Positions 26,000-33,777 of a stretch of 64,000 nucleotides of DNA are shown one piece after another (position 1 is the first letter of the stretch; every line of letters begins with the position of its first letter). Origin of the DNA: Prauserella muralis (lineage in GTDB: Bacteria; Actinomycetota; Actinomycetes; Mycobacteriales; Pseudonocardiaceae); contig NZ_MASW01000002.1 in NCBI RefSeq assembly GCF_003202285.1, positions 62,001 to 126,000 on the forward strand. The letters run 5' to 3'. A program made the translations under genes and the position numbers. Below the pieces are notes generated by a model. It was not told the DNA's origin, searched no databases, and saw only the letters and a list, made by a program, of their open reading frames with translations.

Positions 26000-27370
26000 A
26001 TGCAGCCGGCCCTGGACCCGACCCGCGACGAGATCGCCGCGATGATGAACGCCGCCAGTTCCTTCGTCTCCGACTTCCTCGAAGGGTTGCCCACCGCCCC
26101 GGCGGCCGGGCTCGGTGACGGTCAGGCACTGGTCCCCGACCTGCTCGGCCCGCCCGGCGAGGAGCCGGGCGACTTCGGGTCACTGCTCTCCACCGTCCGC
26201 GAGGCGGCCTCCTACGCGGTGGAGACGGCGGGACCCGGGTACCTGGCCTACTTCCCGGCCGGTGGCCTGTTCGCCTCGGCGCTGGCCGACCTCCTCGCGG
26301 CAACGGTGAACCGTTACACCGGTGTCAGTTCACTGGCTCCCGCGCTCGTCGCGATGGAGCACGGCGTGATCCGGTGGTTGTGCGACGAGTTCGGCCTGCC
26401 GTCCGGCTCCGGCGGGGTCGTCACGACCGGAGCCTCGACCGCGACCCTGTCGGCCCTCGGCGCCGCCCGGCAACAGGTGCTGGGCGGTCCATCCCCGGCG
26501 GGCACGGTCTACGTCACCGAGCACACCCACCACTGCGTCGCGAAGGCCGCCCGGATCGCCGGGCTCACGGCCGATCAGGTGCGCGAAGTGCCGGTCACCG
26601 CAGAGCTCAGGATGGACCCGGACGCGGCGCGCGAAGCGATCCGGCGCGACCGGGCGGCGGGCCGCAGGCCCTTCCTGCTCGTCGGCACGGGTGGCACGAC
26701 CAGCACCGGCACCGTCGATCCGCTGCCCGAGCTCGGCGAACTGGCCCGGCAGGAGGGTCTGTGGTTCCATGTCGACGCCGCCTACGGCGGGGGGTTCCAG
26801 CTGACCGGCCGGGGCAGGGCGATCCTGTCGGGCATCGAGGCGGCGGACTCGGTGACGCTCGATCCGCACAAGTCGCTGTTTCTGCCCTACGGCACGGGTG
26901 TGCTGCTCGTGCGGGACCAGAATGCCCTGCGGGCCGCGCACGTGGCCGACGCCGACTACCTGCAGGACCTGCACCACGACGGTGTGCTGCCCGACTTCGC
27001 CGACCTCGGTGTGGAGCTGACGCGGGACTTCCGGGGCCTGCGGCTGTGGCTGCCGCTGCGGCTGCACGGTGCGGGGGCGTTCAGGGCGGCCCTCGACGAG
27101 AAGCTGGACCTCGCGGCGTTCGCCCACCGCGAGCTGCGGGAGTTCGCCGACCTTCCCGTGCCGCCGGACCTGACCGTGCTCGTGTTCCGGGTGCCCGGCG
27201 GCGACGGCGCCAACCGGCGGCTGCTCGAGGCCGCCAACGCGAGCAAGCGGATCTTCCTGTCCAGCACCGTGCTCGACGGCAGATACACGCCGCGGCTGTG
27301 CATCCTCAGTCACCGCACGCACCGCCCCCATGTCGAGGAGGCACTGGACATCCTGCGCTCGGCCGCCTAG
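26000..27370 (+). CDS. PLP-dependent group II amino-acid decarboxylase family protein
   Basis: The protein has 456 residues and belongs to the pyridoxal-5-phosphate decarboxylase group that includes aromatic-amino-acid decarboxylases. The PLP-binding Lys is in DPHKSLFLPYG near residue 295. The Asp that pairs with the ring nitrogen is in VDAAYGGG near 260, and the stacking His is in EHTHHCVAK near 178. PGYLAYFPAGG near 75 shapes the substrate pocket. The product could be an amine, but the amino acid cannot be told. No ribosome-binding site is obvious. It converges with the VOC gene, with a 4-base overlap. Confidence 0.85.
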   Translation: MQPALDPTRDEIAAMMNAASSFVSDFLEGLPTAPAAGLGDGQALVPDLLGPPGEEPGDFGSLLSTVREAASYAVETAGPGYLAYFPAGGLFASALADLLAATVNRYTGVSSLAPALVAMEHGVIRWLCDEFGLPSGSGGVVTTGASTATLSALGAARQQVLGGPSPAGTVYVTEHTHHCVAKAARIAGLTADQVREVPVTAELRMDPDAAREAIRRDRAAGRRPFLLVGTGGTTSTGTVDPLPELGELARQEGLWFHVDAAYGGGFQLTGRGRAILSGIEAADSVTLDPHKSLFLPYGTGVLLVRDQNALRAAHVADADYLQDLHHDGVLPDFADLGVELTRDFRGLRLWLPLRLHGAGAFRAALDEKLDLAAFAHRELREFADLPVPPDLTVLVFRVPGGDGANRRLLEAANASKRIFLSSTVLDGRYTPRLCILSHRTHRPHVEEALDILRSAA

Positions 27371-27774
27371 CGCAGCTGTGCCGCGATGAGGACGTTGCCG
27401 TGGAGGTCCGCGAAATGCAGGGACCTGCTGTCGGCGTCGTCCCGCTCGGCCCACACCCGCACGCCGTGCTCCCGCAGCCGCCCTGCGACGGCGTCCAGAT
27501 CGTCGGTGTAGAGCACGAGCAGCGGCTGGTCCCCGCACTGCCGCCCGACGCGCGCACGTTCCTGGTCGGTGACGGCGGGCATGAGCCACAGGCCCGCGGA
27601 CTCCTGCCCAGGCACGCCGACATGCAGGTACCGGTACCCGCCCGCCGTCTGGTCGTGCAGGACGCGGAAGCCGAGCACGTCCCGGTAGAACGCCAGCGCC
27701 GCGTCGGCGTCGTCGACGAGCACCACCAGCCGCCCGATGGCGGAGAACAGGGCCTTGCCCGAATGCGCGATCAC
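27367..27774 (-). CDS. VOC (glyoxalase/bleomycin-resistance) family protein
   Basis: The protein has 135 residues with two beta-alpha-beta-beta-beta modules typical of the vicinal-oxygen-chelate fold. It opens with IGRLVVLVDDADAALAFYRDVLGF and closes with SLHFADLHGNVLIAAQ. The metal site is only partly canonical. Members act as dioxygenases, isomerases or drug-binding proteins, and the substrate is unknown. It lies just downstream of the MarR gene in the same direction. Confidence 0.85.
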   Translation of the reverse strand: MIAHSGKALFSAIGRLVVLVDDADAALAFYRDVLGFRVLHDQTAGGYRYLHVGVPGQESAGLWLMPAVTDQERARVGRQCGDQPLLVLYTDDLDAVAGRLREHGVRVWAERDDADSRSLHFADLHGNVLIAAQLR

Positions 27775-27825
27775 GGTTGCCGACCGTAGCTCAGGAGGCC
27801 GACAGAACCCGGCAGAGAAGCGGCC

Positions 27826-28293
27826 TCACACCCACAGGGCGTCGGTCTGCTGCGAGATCGCGGGTTCCCCACCGGCCTCGGTGAACGCGGTCAGTGCGCG
27901 CACCAGCCCCTGCCGCGTCGACTGCGGCATCCGGCTGACGATGCGCGTGATCTCCGCGCGCCTGCGCCTGGTCACCTCGCTGACGACGGACTGGCCTGCC
28001 TCGGTGAGCGTCACGACGAGCTCCCGGCGGGACGCGGGGTTGGCCTCCCTGCTGATCATCCCCGCGGCGACGAGCCGGTCGACCATCCGGGTCGCCGTGG
28101 AGGGGTTGACCCCGAGATTCTCGGCCAGTGTCGCGAGCTTGCTCGGGCCCCGGCTCTCCAGAACCACGAGCAGGCGAAACTGCGGGATGGTGATCGCGTC
28201 GTCCACCTCGGCGATGGAGCGGGCCGAGACGGCGACGAGCAGCCGGGATGCGGTCAGCACGGCGTCGGTGATCGTGTCCACGTCGTCGGACAT
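27826..28293 (-). CDS. MarR-family transcriptional regulator
   Basis: The protein has 155 residues. The winged helix runs over residues 50-105, with the recognition region KLATLAENLGVNPSTATRMVDRL and the wing SREANPASRRELVVTLTEAG. MarR proteins are usually repressors released by phenolic or lipophilic ligands, or by oxidation. There is no cysteine in the DNA-binding part. It is divergent from the ClC channel gene, and a perfect 13-bp palindrome lies in the shared promoter region. The channel is therefore the likely target. Confidence 0.9.
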   Translation of the reverse strand: MSDDVDTITDAVLTASRLLVAVSARSIAEVDDAITIPQFRLLVVLESRGPSKLATLAENLGVNPSTATRMVDRLVAAGMISREANPASRRELVVTLTEAGQSVVSEVTRRRRAEITRIVSRMPQSTRQGLVRALTAFTEAGGEPAISQQTDALWV

Positions 28294-28338
28294 GGAACCG
28301 TTCTACCTCACAATCGGTACCCGTGCCCCGGACAAGTG

Positions 28339-28351
28339 TTGCACACTGCAA
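28339..28351. promoter_or_regulatory. Candidate MarR operator
   Basis: TTGCACACTGCAA is a 5+3+5 inverted repeat that ends 2 bases before the ATG of the ClC gene and lies 45 bases from the MarR start. Its position in a 60-bp divergent gap fits a repressor site. Occupancy would block ribosome binding or transcription start of the channel gene. Confidence 0.5.
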
Positions 28352-28353
28352 TC

Positions 28354-29727
28354 ATGGTTGCTCTCCGTCAGCAGGTCAGCCGCTGGATGCGGGAGAGCGT
28401 GAGCGGGCTTGCCGTGCTCGCCATCACGATCGGTGCGGGCGCCGGTGCCGGCGCCATCGTCTTCCGCTGGCTGATCGACGCCTTCACCCGCCTGTTCTCC
28501 GGGCACGAGGACTACGCGGCCGCCGACGGGGCCGCCCACCCGTGGCTGCCTGCGCTGGGGCCGTGGTTCCTCCTGCTCGTCCCCGTGCTCGCCGGGCTGG
28601 TCCACGGCCCGCTCGTCCAGCGCTTCGCCCCCGAGGCACGCGGTCACGGCGTGCCCGAGGTGATGTACGCCGTCGCCGCGCGCGGCGGCCGGATCCCGGC
28701 ACAGGTCAGCGGTGTGAAGGCGCTCGCCTCGGCGCTCTGCATCGGCTCCGGCGGCTCGGTCGGGAGGGAAGGGCCGATCGTCCAGATCGGCTCCGCGCTC
28801 GGGTCGGCCCTCGGCAGGGCGGTCCGGCTGCCCGACTCCCGGTTGCGGGTGCTCGTGGCCTGCGGTGCCGCGGGTGGCATCGCCGCCACGTTCAACGCGC
28901 CGCTCACCGGGCCGTTCTTCGCGATGGAGCTGATCCTGCGCAGCTTCGCCGCCGAGTCGTTCGGCGCGGTGGTGCTCGCCAGCGTCACGGCGACCGTCGT
29001 CGGCCGCGCCGTGCTCGGCAACGAGGCGTTCCTCGACCTGCCGCCGTTCAGCCTGCACAGCCCCGTGGAGTACGTCCTGTTCGTGGTGCTCGGCCTCGTG
29101 ATCGGAGGCGTCGGTGTGGCGTTCAGCCGCGTGCTCTACCTCGTCGAGGACGTCTGCGACCGGGTGTGGCGCGGGCCGGAATGGCTGCGCCCCGCCGCGG
29201 GCGGGCTGCTGCACGGCGCGCTGCTGCTGGCCCTTCCCGAGATGTACGGGGTGGGCTATCCCGTACTGCAGAGCGCCGTGCAGGGCGAGTACCTGTGGGG
29301 CTTTTTGCTGGTGCTGCTCGCCGGCAAGATCTTCGCCACCAGCCTCACCATCGGCATCGGCGGCTCCGGCGGGGTGTTCGCGCCGTCGTTGTTCATCGGT
29401 GCCATGGGCGGCACGGCGTTCGGCATGGTGGTGCACTCGGCGCTGCCCGCGATCACCGCGCCCGCGGGCGTCTACGGCCTCATCGGCATGGGCGCGGCGT
29501 TCGCCGGCGCGGCCCGCGCCCCGATCACGGCGGTGATCGTGCTCTTCGAGCTCACCGGCCAGTACACCGTCATCCTGCCGCTCATGACGGCCATCGTGAT
29601 CGCCACGCTCGCGGGCAGGGCGTTGTCCCGCGACACCATCTACACGGCGAAGCTGCGCCGCAGGGGCATCGACCTCGACGCCACCGGCGCCGCCGGCGGG
29701 CCGCCCCGGCGCACGCTCAGCGCGTAG
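28354..29727 (+). CDS. ClC-type chloride channel/antiporter
   Basis: The protein has 457 residues with ten or more hydrophobic helices. Signature elements are GSGGSVGREGP near residue 140, which carries the gating Glu, and GGSGGVFAPSLFIG near 350. The gating Glu is present, so proton-coupled exchange is plausible. The C-terminus lacks CBS domains. The ATG at 28354 is preferred to an upstream GTG at 28336, because the latter places the operator inside the coding region. It converges with the epoxide-hydrolase-like gene, with an 11-base overlap. Confidence 0.92.
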   Translation: MVALRQQVSRWMRESVSGLAVLAITIGAGAGAGAIVFRWLIDAFTRLFSGHEDYAAADGAAHPWLPALGPWFLLLVPVLAGLVHGPLVQRFAPEARGHGVPEVMYAVAARGGRIPAQVSGVKALASALCIGSGGSVGREGPIVQIGSALGSALGRAVRLPDSRLRVLVACGAAGGIAATFNAPLTGPFFAMELILRSFAAESFGAVVLASVTATVVGRAVLGNEAFLDLPPFSLHSPVEYVLFVVLGLVIGGVGVAFSRVLYLVEDVCDRVWRGPEWLRPAAGGLLHGALLLALPEMYGVGYPVLQSAVQGEYLWGFLLVLLAGKIFATSLTIGIGGSGGVFAPSLFIGAMGGTAFGMVVHSALPAITAPAGVYGLIGMGAAFAGAARAPITAVIVLFELTGQYTVILPLMTAIVIATLAGRALSRDTIYTAKLRRRGIDLDATGAAGGPPRRTLSA

Positions 29728-30550
29728 CCAGGAACTCCCGCAGCACGGCGGTGAACGCCTCGGGCACCTCCTCGGGCAGCCAGTGCGTGACGTCCTCGAA
29801 CATCCGGAACTCGTACGGCCCGGTGACCCAGTTCTCGGTGCCGAGCGCCGCCGTCGAGCCGAACGCCACGTCCTCGGTGCCCCACACGTACAGGGTGGGC
29901 ACCTCGATCGGGCCCGCCTCGCCGTCAGGGCGGCCTGCGCGGTACCAGTTCAGCGCGGCCGTGAGCGCGCCCGGCTCGGACAGCCGCAGCACGTAGTCCT
30001 CGACGTGGCCGCGCGGCACCTTCCACTCGAACATCCGGCGCAGCGCCTCCGCGTCGTTCGCCAGCATCCGCTTCTCGGTGGCACGGGTCTGCCGCCACTC
30101 GCTCAGATACGCCGAGCGCATCGCCTGGTCCTCGTCGGTGCGGATGGCCTGTGCCAGTGCCGCCGGATGCGGGGTGGACACCGCGGTGAGCGTGCGCAGC
30201 CGCGCGGCATGCTCCGCCGCCGTCCACCACCCGACGGCCGCGCCCCAGTCGTGGCCGACCAGGTCGAACCGGCTCCAGCCGAGTGCGTCGGCCAGCGCGA
30301 GCACGTCACCCACCAGCTCGGCGATGCCGTACTCCGCGGGGTCCTCCGGCCGCACGGCGGGGGAGTAGCCCCGCTGGTCGGGCGCCACGGCGCGGTAGCC
30401 GTCGGCGCCGAGCTCGGCCACCTGGTGCTCCCACTGCACCCCCGCCTCGGGGAAGCCGTGCAGCAACAGCACCGGCCGGCCGTCCCCGGGGCCCGCCGCG
30501 ATCGCGTCGAACGCTCCGGCCGGTGTCGGGATGGTGAGCTGCTCGATCAT
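29717..30550 (-). CDS. Alpha/beta hydrolase, epoxide-hydrolase-like
   Basis: The protein has 277 residues. The oxyanion motif LLHGFPE is near residue 30. The nucleophile elbow VGHDWGAAVGWW is near 100, with Asp in the GHDWG form typical of epoxide hydrolases and dehalogenases. The charge-relay Asp is in VWGTEDVAFG and the His in DVTHWLPEE. It should open epoxides by an ester intermediate. An upstream in-frame start at 30583 is weaker than the ATG at 30550. It stands alone on the minus strand, and its substrate is unknown. Confidence 0.87.
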   Translation of the reverse strand: MIEQLTIPTPAGAFDAIAAGPGDGRPVLLLHGFPEAGVQWEHQVAELGADGYRAVAPDQRGYSPAVRPEDPAEYGIAELVGDVLALADALGWSRFDLVGHDWGAAVGWWTAAEHAARLRTLTAVSTPHPAALAQAIRTDEDQAMRSAYLSEWRQTRATEKRMLANDAEALRRMFEWKVPRGHVEDYVLRLSEPGALTAALNWYRAGRPDGEAGPIEVPTLYVWGTEDVAFGSTAALGTENWVTGPYEFRMFEDVTHWLPEEVPEAFTAVLREFLATR

Positions 30551-30636
30551 GGCCCGAACCCTAAGGCGTCGGCTGACCAGCACCGCGGCCGGTGTCGGAG
30601 GCGGATCCGGGGGCTCGGGAAAAAATCCGGGCGACG

Positions 30637-30664
30637 TGTTGATCCGCGACGTTCCCCATTCGAC
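30637..30664 (+). promoter_or_regulatory. Candidate ECF42-type promoter
   Basis: TGTTGA (30637-30642) and CGAC (30661-30664), 18 bases apart, resemble the TGTCGA/CGA(T)C promoter pattern reported for ECF42 sigma factors. The -10 is 56 bases upstream of the DGPF gene, which is followed by its own ECF42-like sigma gene. Autoactivation would be expected. Confidence 0.5.
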
Positions 30665-30719
30665 CTAGGGATGAGAGGCTCCCGCGAGGGGGGCCACGAC
30701 ATACAGGGAGAGACCAACC

Positions 30720-31139
30720 ATGAAGTACATGCTGATCATGCGCGCCACCGACGAGGCCTTCGCGAAGATGGGGGACTTCGACTTCAACGAGATGATCGCG
30801 ACCGTCGGCAAGTTCAACGACGAGCTGATCCGGGCCGGCGTGCTCGTGGCCGCCGAGGGACTCGCGGACGCGGAGGAGGGCGTGGTCGTCGACTACTCGT
30901 CCGAGCCGCCCGTCGTGACCGACGGCCCCTACGGCGAGACCAAGGAGTTGTTCAACGGGTTCTACATCCTCAACGTGGCCTCCAAGGAGGAGGCGATCGA
31001 GTGGGCCAAGCGCTCGCCGATCAGCGGGCCGGGCTTCAAGACCGAGATCCGCCGGGTCACCACGATCGACGAGTTCCCGCAGGACAACGAGTGGATCCAG
31101 AAGGAGCGGGCGTGGCGGGAGGCCACCGGCCAGCTCTGA
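30720..31139 (+). CDS. YCII/DGPF-domain protein
   Basis: The protein has 139 residues. The DGPF motif appears as TDGPYGETKELFNGFYIL near residue 65. The N-terminus MKYMLIMRATDEAFAKMGDF matches the family. These dimeric ferredoxin-like-fold proteins have no firmly assigned reaction. They are typically encoded beside ECF42 sigma factors, as here (15-bp gap to the sigma gene). CAGGGAGAGA precedes the ATG. They may form part of the sensing route, but there is no direct evidence in this sequence. Confidence 0.92.
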   Translation: MKYMLIMRATDEAFAKMGDFDFNEMIATVGKFNDELIRAGVLVAAEGLADAEEGVVVDYSSEPPVVTDGPYGETKELFNGFYILNVASKEEAIEWAKRSPISGPGFKTEIRRVTTIDEFPQDNEWIQKERAWREATGQL

Positions 31140-31154
31140 GCGGATCGAGGGGAC

Positions 31155-32435
31155 ATGGCCGAGCACACTGGCCGGGAGGCCGTCGCCGCCGTCTGGCGGA
31201 TCGAGTCCGCGCGGATCGTCGGCGCGCTCGCCCGCTACACCGGCGACTTCGCGCTGGCCGAGGACCTCGCCCAGGAGGCGCTGGCCGAGGCCCTCGTGAA
31301 CTGGCCGCGCGACGGCATACCCCGCAGCCCCGCGGGCTGGCTGCTCGCCGTGGGCAGGCGCCGCGCGATCGACACGTTCCGCAGGCGCTCCGCCCTTGAC
31401 GAGCGGTACGCCGCCCTCGCCCACAACCTGGGCGAGGGCGGCGCCGCCACGGGCAGCGCGCCGGCGGCCCCGGCAGGGGAGGACGTGCTGTGGGATCCGG
31501 ACGAGATCGACGACGACGTTCTCGCCCTGATGTTCATCTCGTGCCATCCCGTGCTCTCGCGGGAGGCGAGGGTGGCGCTCACCCTGCGGGTCGTGGGTGG
31601 CCTCACCAGTGACGAGATCGCCAAGGCGTTTCTCGTCCCGACCGCGACGGTGCAGGCCAGGATCACCAGGGCGAAGAAGACACTCGGGGCGGCCAGGGTG
31701 CCGTTCGCGGTGCCGCCTCCCGAGGAGCGTGCCGAGCGGCTCGGCTCGGTGCTCAACGTGATCTACGTGATCTTCACCGAGGGGTCCTCCGCGAGCTCCG
31801 GTGACGACCTGATCCGGCTCGATCTCGCGAGCCAGGCACAGGGCCTTGCCAGGGTGCTCTCCCGGCTCATGCCCGGCGAGCCGGAGGTCCACGGCCTGCT
31901 GGCACTGCTGGAACTGACAGCGGCGCGGTTTCCCGCTCGCACCGGTCCTGACGGCGAGCCGGTGCTGCTGGAGCACCAGGACCGTCGCCGCTGGGACCGC
32001 GCCGCGATCCGCCGGGGCCGGGCGGCGCTGGCCCGCGCGGAGCGGGCAGGACGTGGCCTCGGTGCCTACGGCCTGCAGGCAGCGATCGCGGAATGCCACG
32101 CCGTCGCCGAGTCGGTCGAGGCGACGAACTGGGACCGCATCGTGCTGCTGTACGAGGCGCTCGGTCGCCTCGCGCCGTCTCCTGTGGTCGAGGTGAACCG
32201 GGCGGTGGCGGTGTCGATGGCGCGGGGACCCTCCGCCGCGCTGTCCATCGTGGACGAGCTGATGGCCGGGGGAGCGCTGGCGAACTCGCACCTGCTGCCC
32301 AGCGTCCGGGGGGAGCTGCTCATCCGGCTCGGCCGCGGCGACGAGGCGAGGACCGAGCTGAACCGCGCCGTCGAGCTGTGCGGCAACGAGCGCGAGCGCT
32401 CGGTGTTGCAGCGCAAGCTCGCCGACCTCGGCTGA
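31155..32435 (+). CDS. ECF42-type RNA polymerase sigma factor with long C-terminal extension
   Basis: The protein has 426 residues. Region 2 is near residues 15-75 (ALARYTGDFALAEDLAQEA, then WLLAVGRRRAIDTFRR). Region 4 is near 135-175 (ALTLRVVGGLTSDEIAKAF). The remaining 230 or so residues form a helical, TPR-like tail that is typical of ECF42. No anti-sigma gene is adjacent; in this group the C-terminal extension itself is required for activity. The operon with a DGPF protein is the family's hallmark. GAGGGGAC precedes the ATG. Confidence 0.93.
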   Translation: MAEHTGREAVAAVWRIESARIVGALARYTGDFALAEDLAQEALAEALVNWPRDGIPRSPAGWLLAVGRRRAIDTFRRRSALDERYAALAHNLGEGGAATGSAPAAPAGEDVLWDPDEIDDDVLALMFISCHPVLSREARVALTLRVVGGLTSDEIAKAFLVPTATVQARITRAKKTLGAARVPFAVPPPEERAERLGSVLNVIYVIFTEGSSASSGDDLIRLDLASQAQGLARVLSRLMPGEPEVHGLLALLELTAARFPARTGPDGEPVLLEHQDRRRWDRAAIRRGRAALARAERAGRGLGAYGLQAAIAECHAVAESVEATNWDRIVLLYEALGRLAPSPVVEVNRAVAVSMARGPSAALSIVDELMAGGALANSHLLPSVRGELLIRLGRGDEARTELNRAVELCGNERERSVLQRKLADLG

Positions 32436-32437
32436 AC

Positions 32438-32478
32438 CCGGGCGGGAGGCGGGGTCGAGGCCGCCGCCCCCCGCCCGG
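32438..32478. terminator. GC-rich bidirectional hairpin between convergent genes
   Basis: CCGGGCGGG (32438-32446) and CCCGCCCGG (32470-32478) form a 9-bp perfect stem between the ECF gene stop (32435) and the methyltransferase stop (32487). There is no T tract on either strand, so any termination would rest on the stem alone. Confidence 0.5.
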
Positions 32479-32486
32479 CTCGCGGC

Positions 32487-33746
32487 TCAGACGCCCCAGT
32501 CCGGCCGCAGCGGCACCGCGGAGTCGCCGTCCTCGCCGACCTTCACGCCGAGCACCTGGTGCAGCTCGATCTGGCGCCGTTCGAAGCCCAGCCGGGACGC
32601 GGCCATGTACAGCGCCCAGATGCGCGCCCTGCGCACCCCGGACTCGCGCACGGCCTCGTCCCAGTTGGCGTCCAGGTTGGCACACCAGGCCGCCAGCGTC
32701 CTGGCGTAGTGCTCGCGCAGGTTCTCCGAGTGGCGCACCTCGAAGCCGTTGTCCTGCATCGCCGAGACGATCATGCCGACGCCCTCCAGCTCGCCGTCCG
32801 GGAAGACGTAGCGGTCGATGAACGGACCCGTGTGCGCGGGCTCGGTGTTGCGCGGCCGCGTGATGCTGTGGTTGAGCAGCCGCCCCCGTTCGCGCAGCTT
32901 CGAGGCGAGGAACCGGAAGTACGACGGCAGGTTGCGGGCGCCGATGTGCTCGGTGAGCCCGATGGACGACACCGCGTCGAAGCCGGACTCGCGCACGTCG
33001 CGGTAGTCGAGATGCCGCACCTCGGCGCGGTCGGCGAGGCCGCGGGACACGATGTCCTTCTGCGCCCACTGTGCCTGCTCCCTGGACAGCGTCACCCCGA
33101 GCGCGCGCACGCCGTAGTGCTCGGCCGCGTGCGCCACCATGCCGCCCCAGCCGCAGCCGACGTCGAGCAGCCGCATCCCCGGTTCGAGGCCCAGCTTGCG
33201 GCACACCAGGTCGAACTTGTGGAACTGCGCCTGCTCCAGCGAGGCGTCCGCGGCGGGGTAGCACGCGCAGGTGTAGGCCATCGACGGGCCGAGCACCAAC
33301 TCGTAGAACCGGTTGGACACGTCGTAGTGCTGGGAGATCGCGGCGCTGTCGCGCGCCTTGGAATGCCGCAGCCCGCGCAGGCCGCGGCGGATGCGGCCGG
33401 GTGCCTCCTCGGCGGGCACGGGCACCGGCCGCAGGTGACGCGGGCCCAGCCTGCGCAGGATGCGCAGCCCCTCCCTCGGACCCAGCCCGTCGATCACCCT
33501 GCTCATCCCCTTGAGCAGGGTGTAGAGATCGCCGGAGACGTCGAGATGCCCGGTGACGTACGCCCGGGCGAGCCCGAGTTCCCCCGGGGCCGACAGCGCG
33601 TAGCTCAGGGCAAGCGGGGAACGCACGTCGATGCGTACCGGTGCGTCCGGGCTGCCCGCGGTGCTGCCGTCGTACGCGGTGACCGCGACGGGGGCGTCCG
33701 CATCGAGCAGCCGCGCGAACACACTCCCGAGTTCGTCCTGTGCCAT
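32487..33746 (-). CDS. tmsB: Cyclopropane-synthase-family methyltransferase (10-methyl fatty acid pathway)
   Basis: The protein has 419 residues and belongs to the CFA synthase/mycolic-acid methyltransferase superfamily. The SAM loop is LLDVGCGWGG near residue 195. FYELVLGPSMAYTCACYP near 150 and the lipid-site Glu region (SSIGLTEHIG) are typical. It resembles the actinobacterial enzyme that adds a methylene group to oleoyl chains in phospholipids. With the adjacent flavoprotein (31-bp gap) this matches the tmsB/tmsA (bfaB/bfaA) pair, which makes 10-methylstearate. A third tms gene was not seen. The symbol rests on this context. Confidence 0.82.
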   Translation of the reverse strand: MAQDELGSVFARLLDADAPVAVTAYDGSTAGSPDAPVRIDVRSPLALSYALSAPGELGLARAYVTGHLDVSGDLYTLLKGMSRVIDGLGPREGLRILRRLGPRHLRPVPVPAEEAPGRIRRGLRGLRHSKARDSAAISQHYDVSNRFYELVLGPSMAYTCACYPAADASLEQAQFHKFDLVCRKLGLEPGMRLLDVGCGWGGMVAHAAEHYGVRALGVTLSREQAQWAQKDIVSRGLADRAEVRHLDYRDVRESGFDAVSSIGLTEHIGARNLPSYFRFLASKLRERGRLLNHSITRPRNTEPAHTGPFIDRYVFPDGELEGVGMIVSAMQDNGFEVRHSENLREHYARTLAAWCANLDANWDEAVRESGVRRARIWALYMAASRLGFERRQIELHQVLGVKVGEDGDSAVPLRPDWGV

Positions 33747-33777
33747 CCGTGCCTCACCTCACCCTGTGCTGCCTGTG

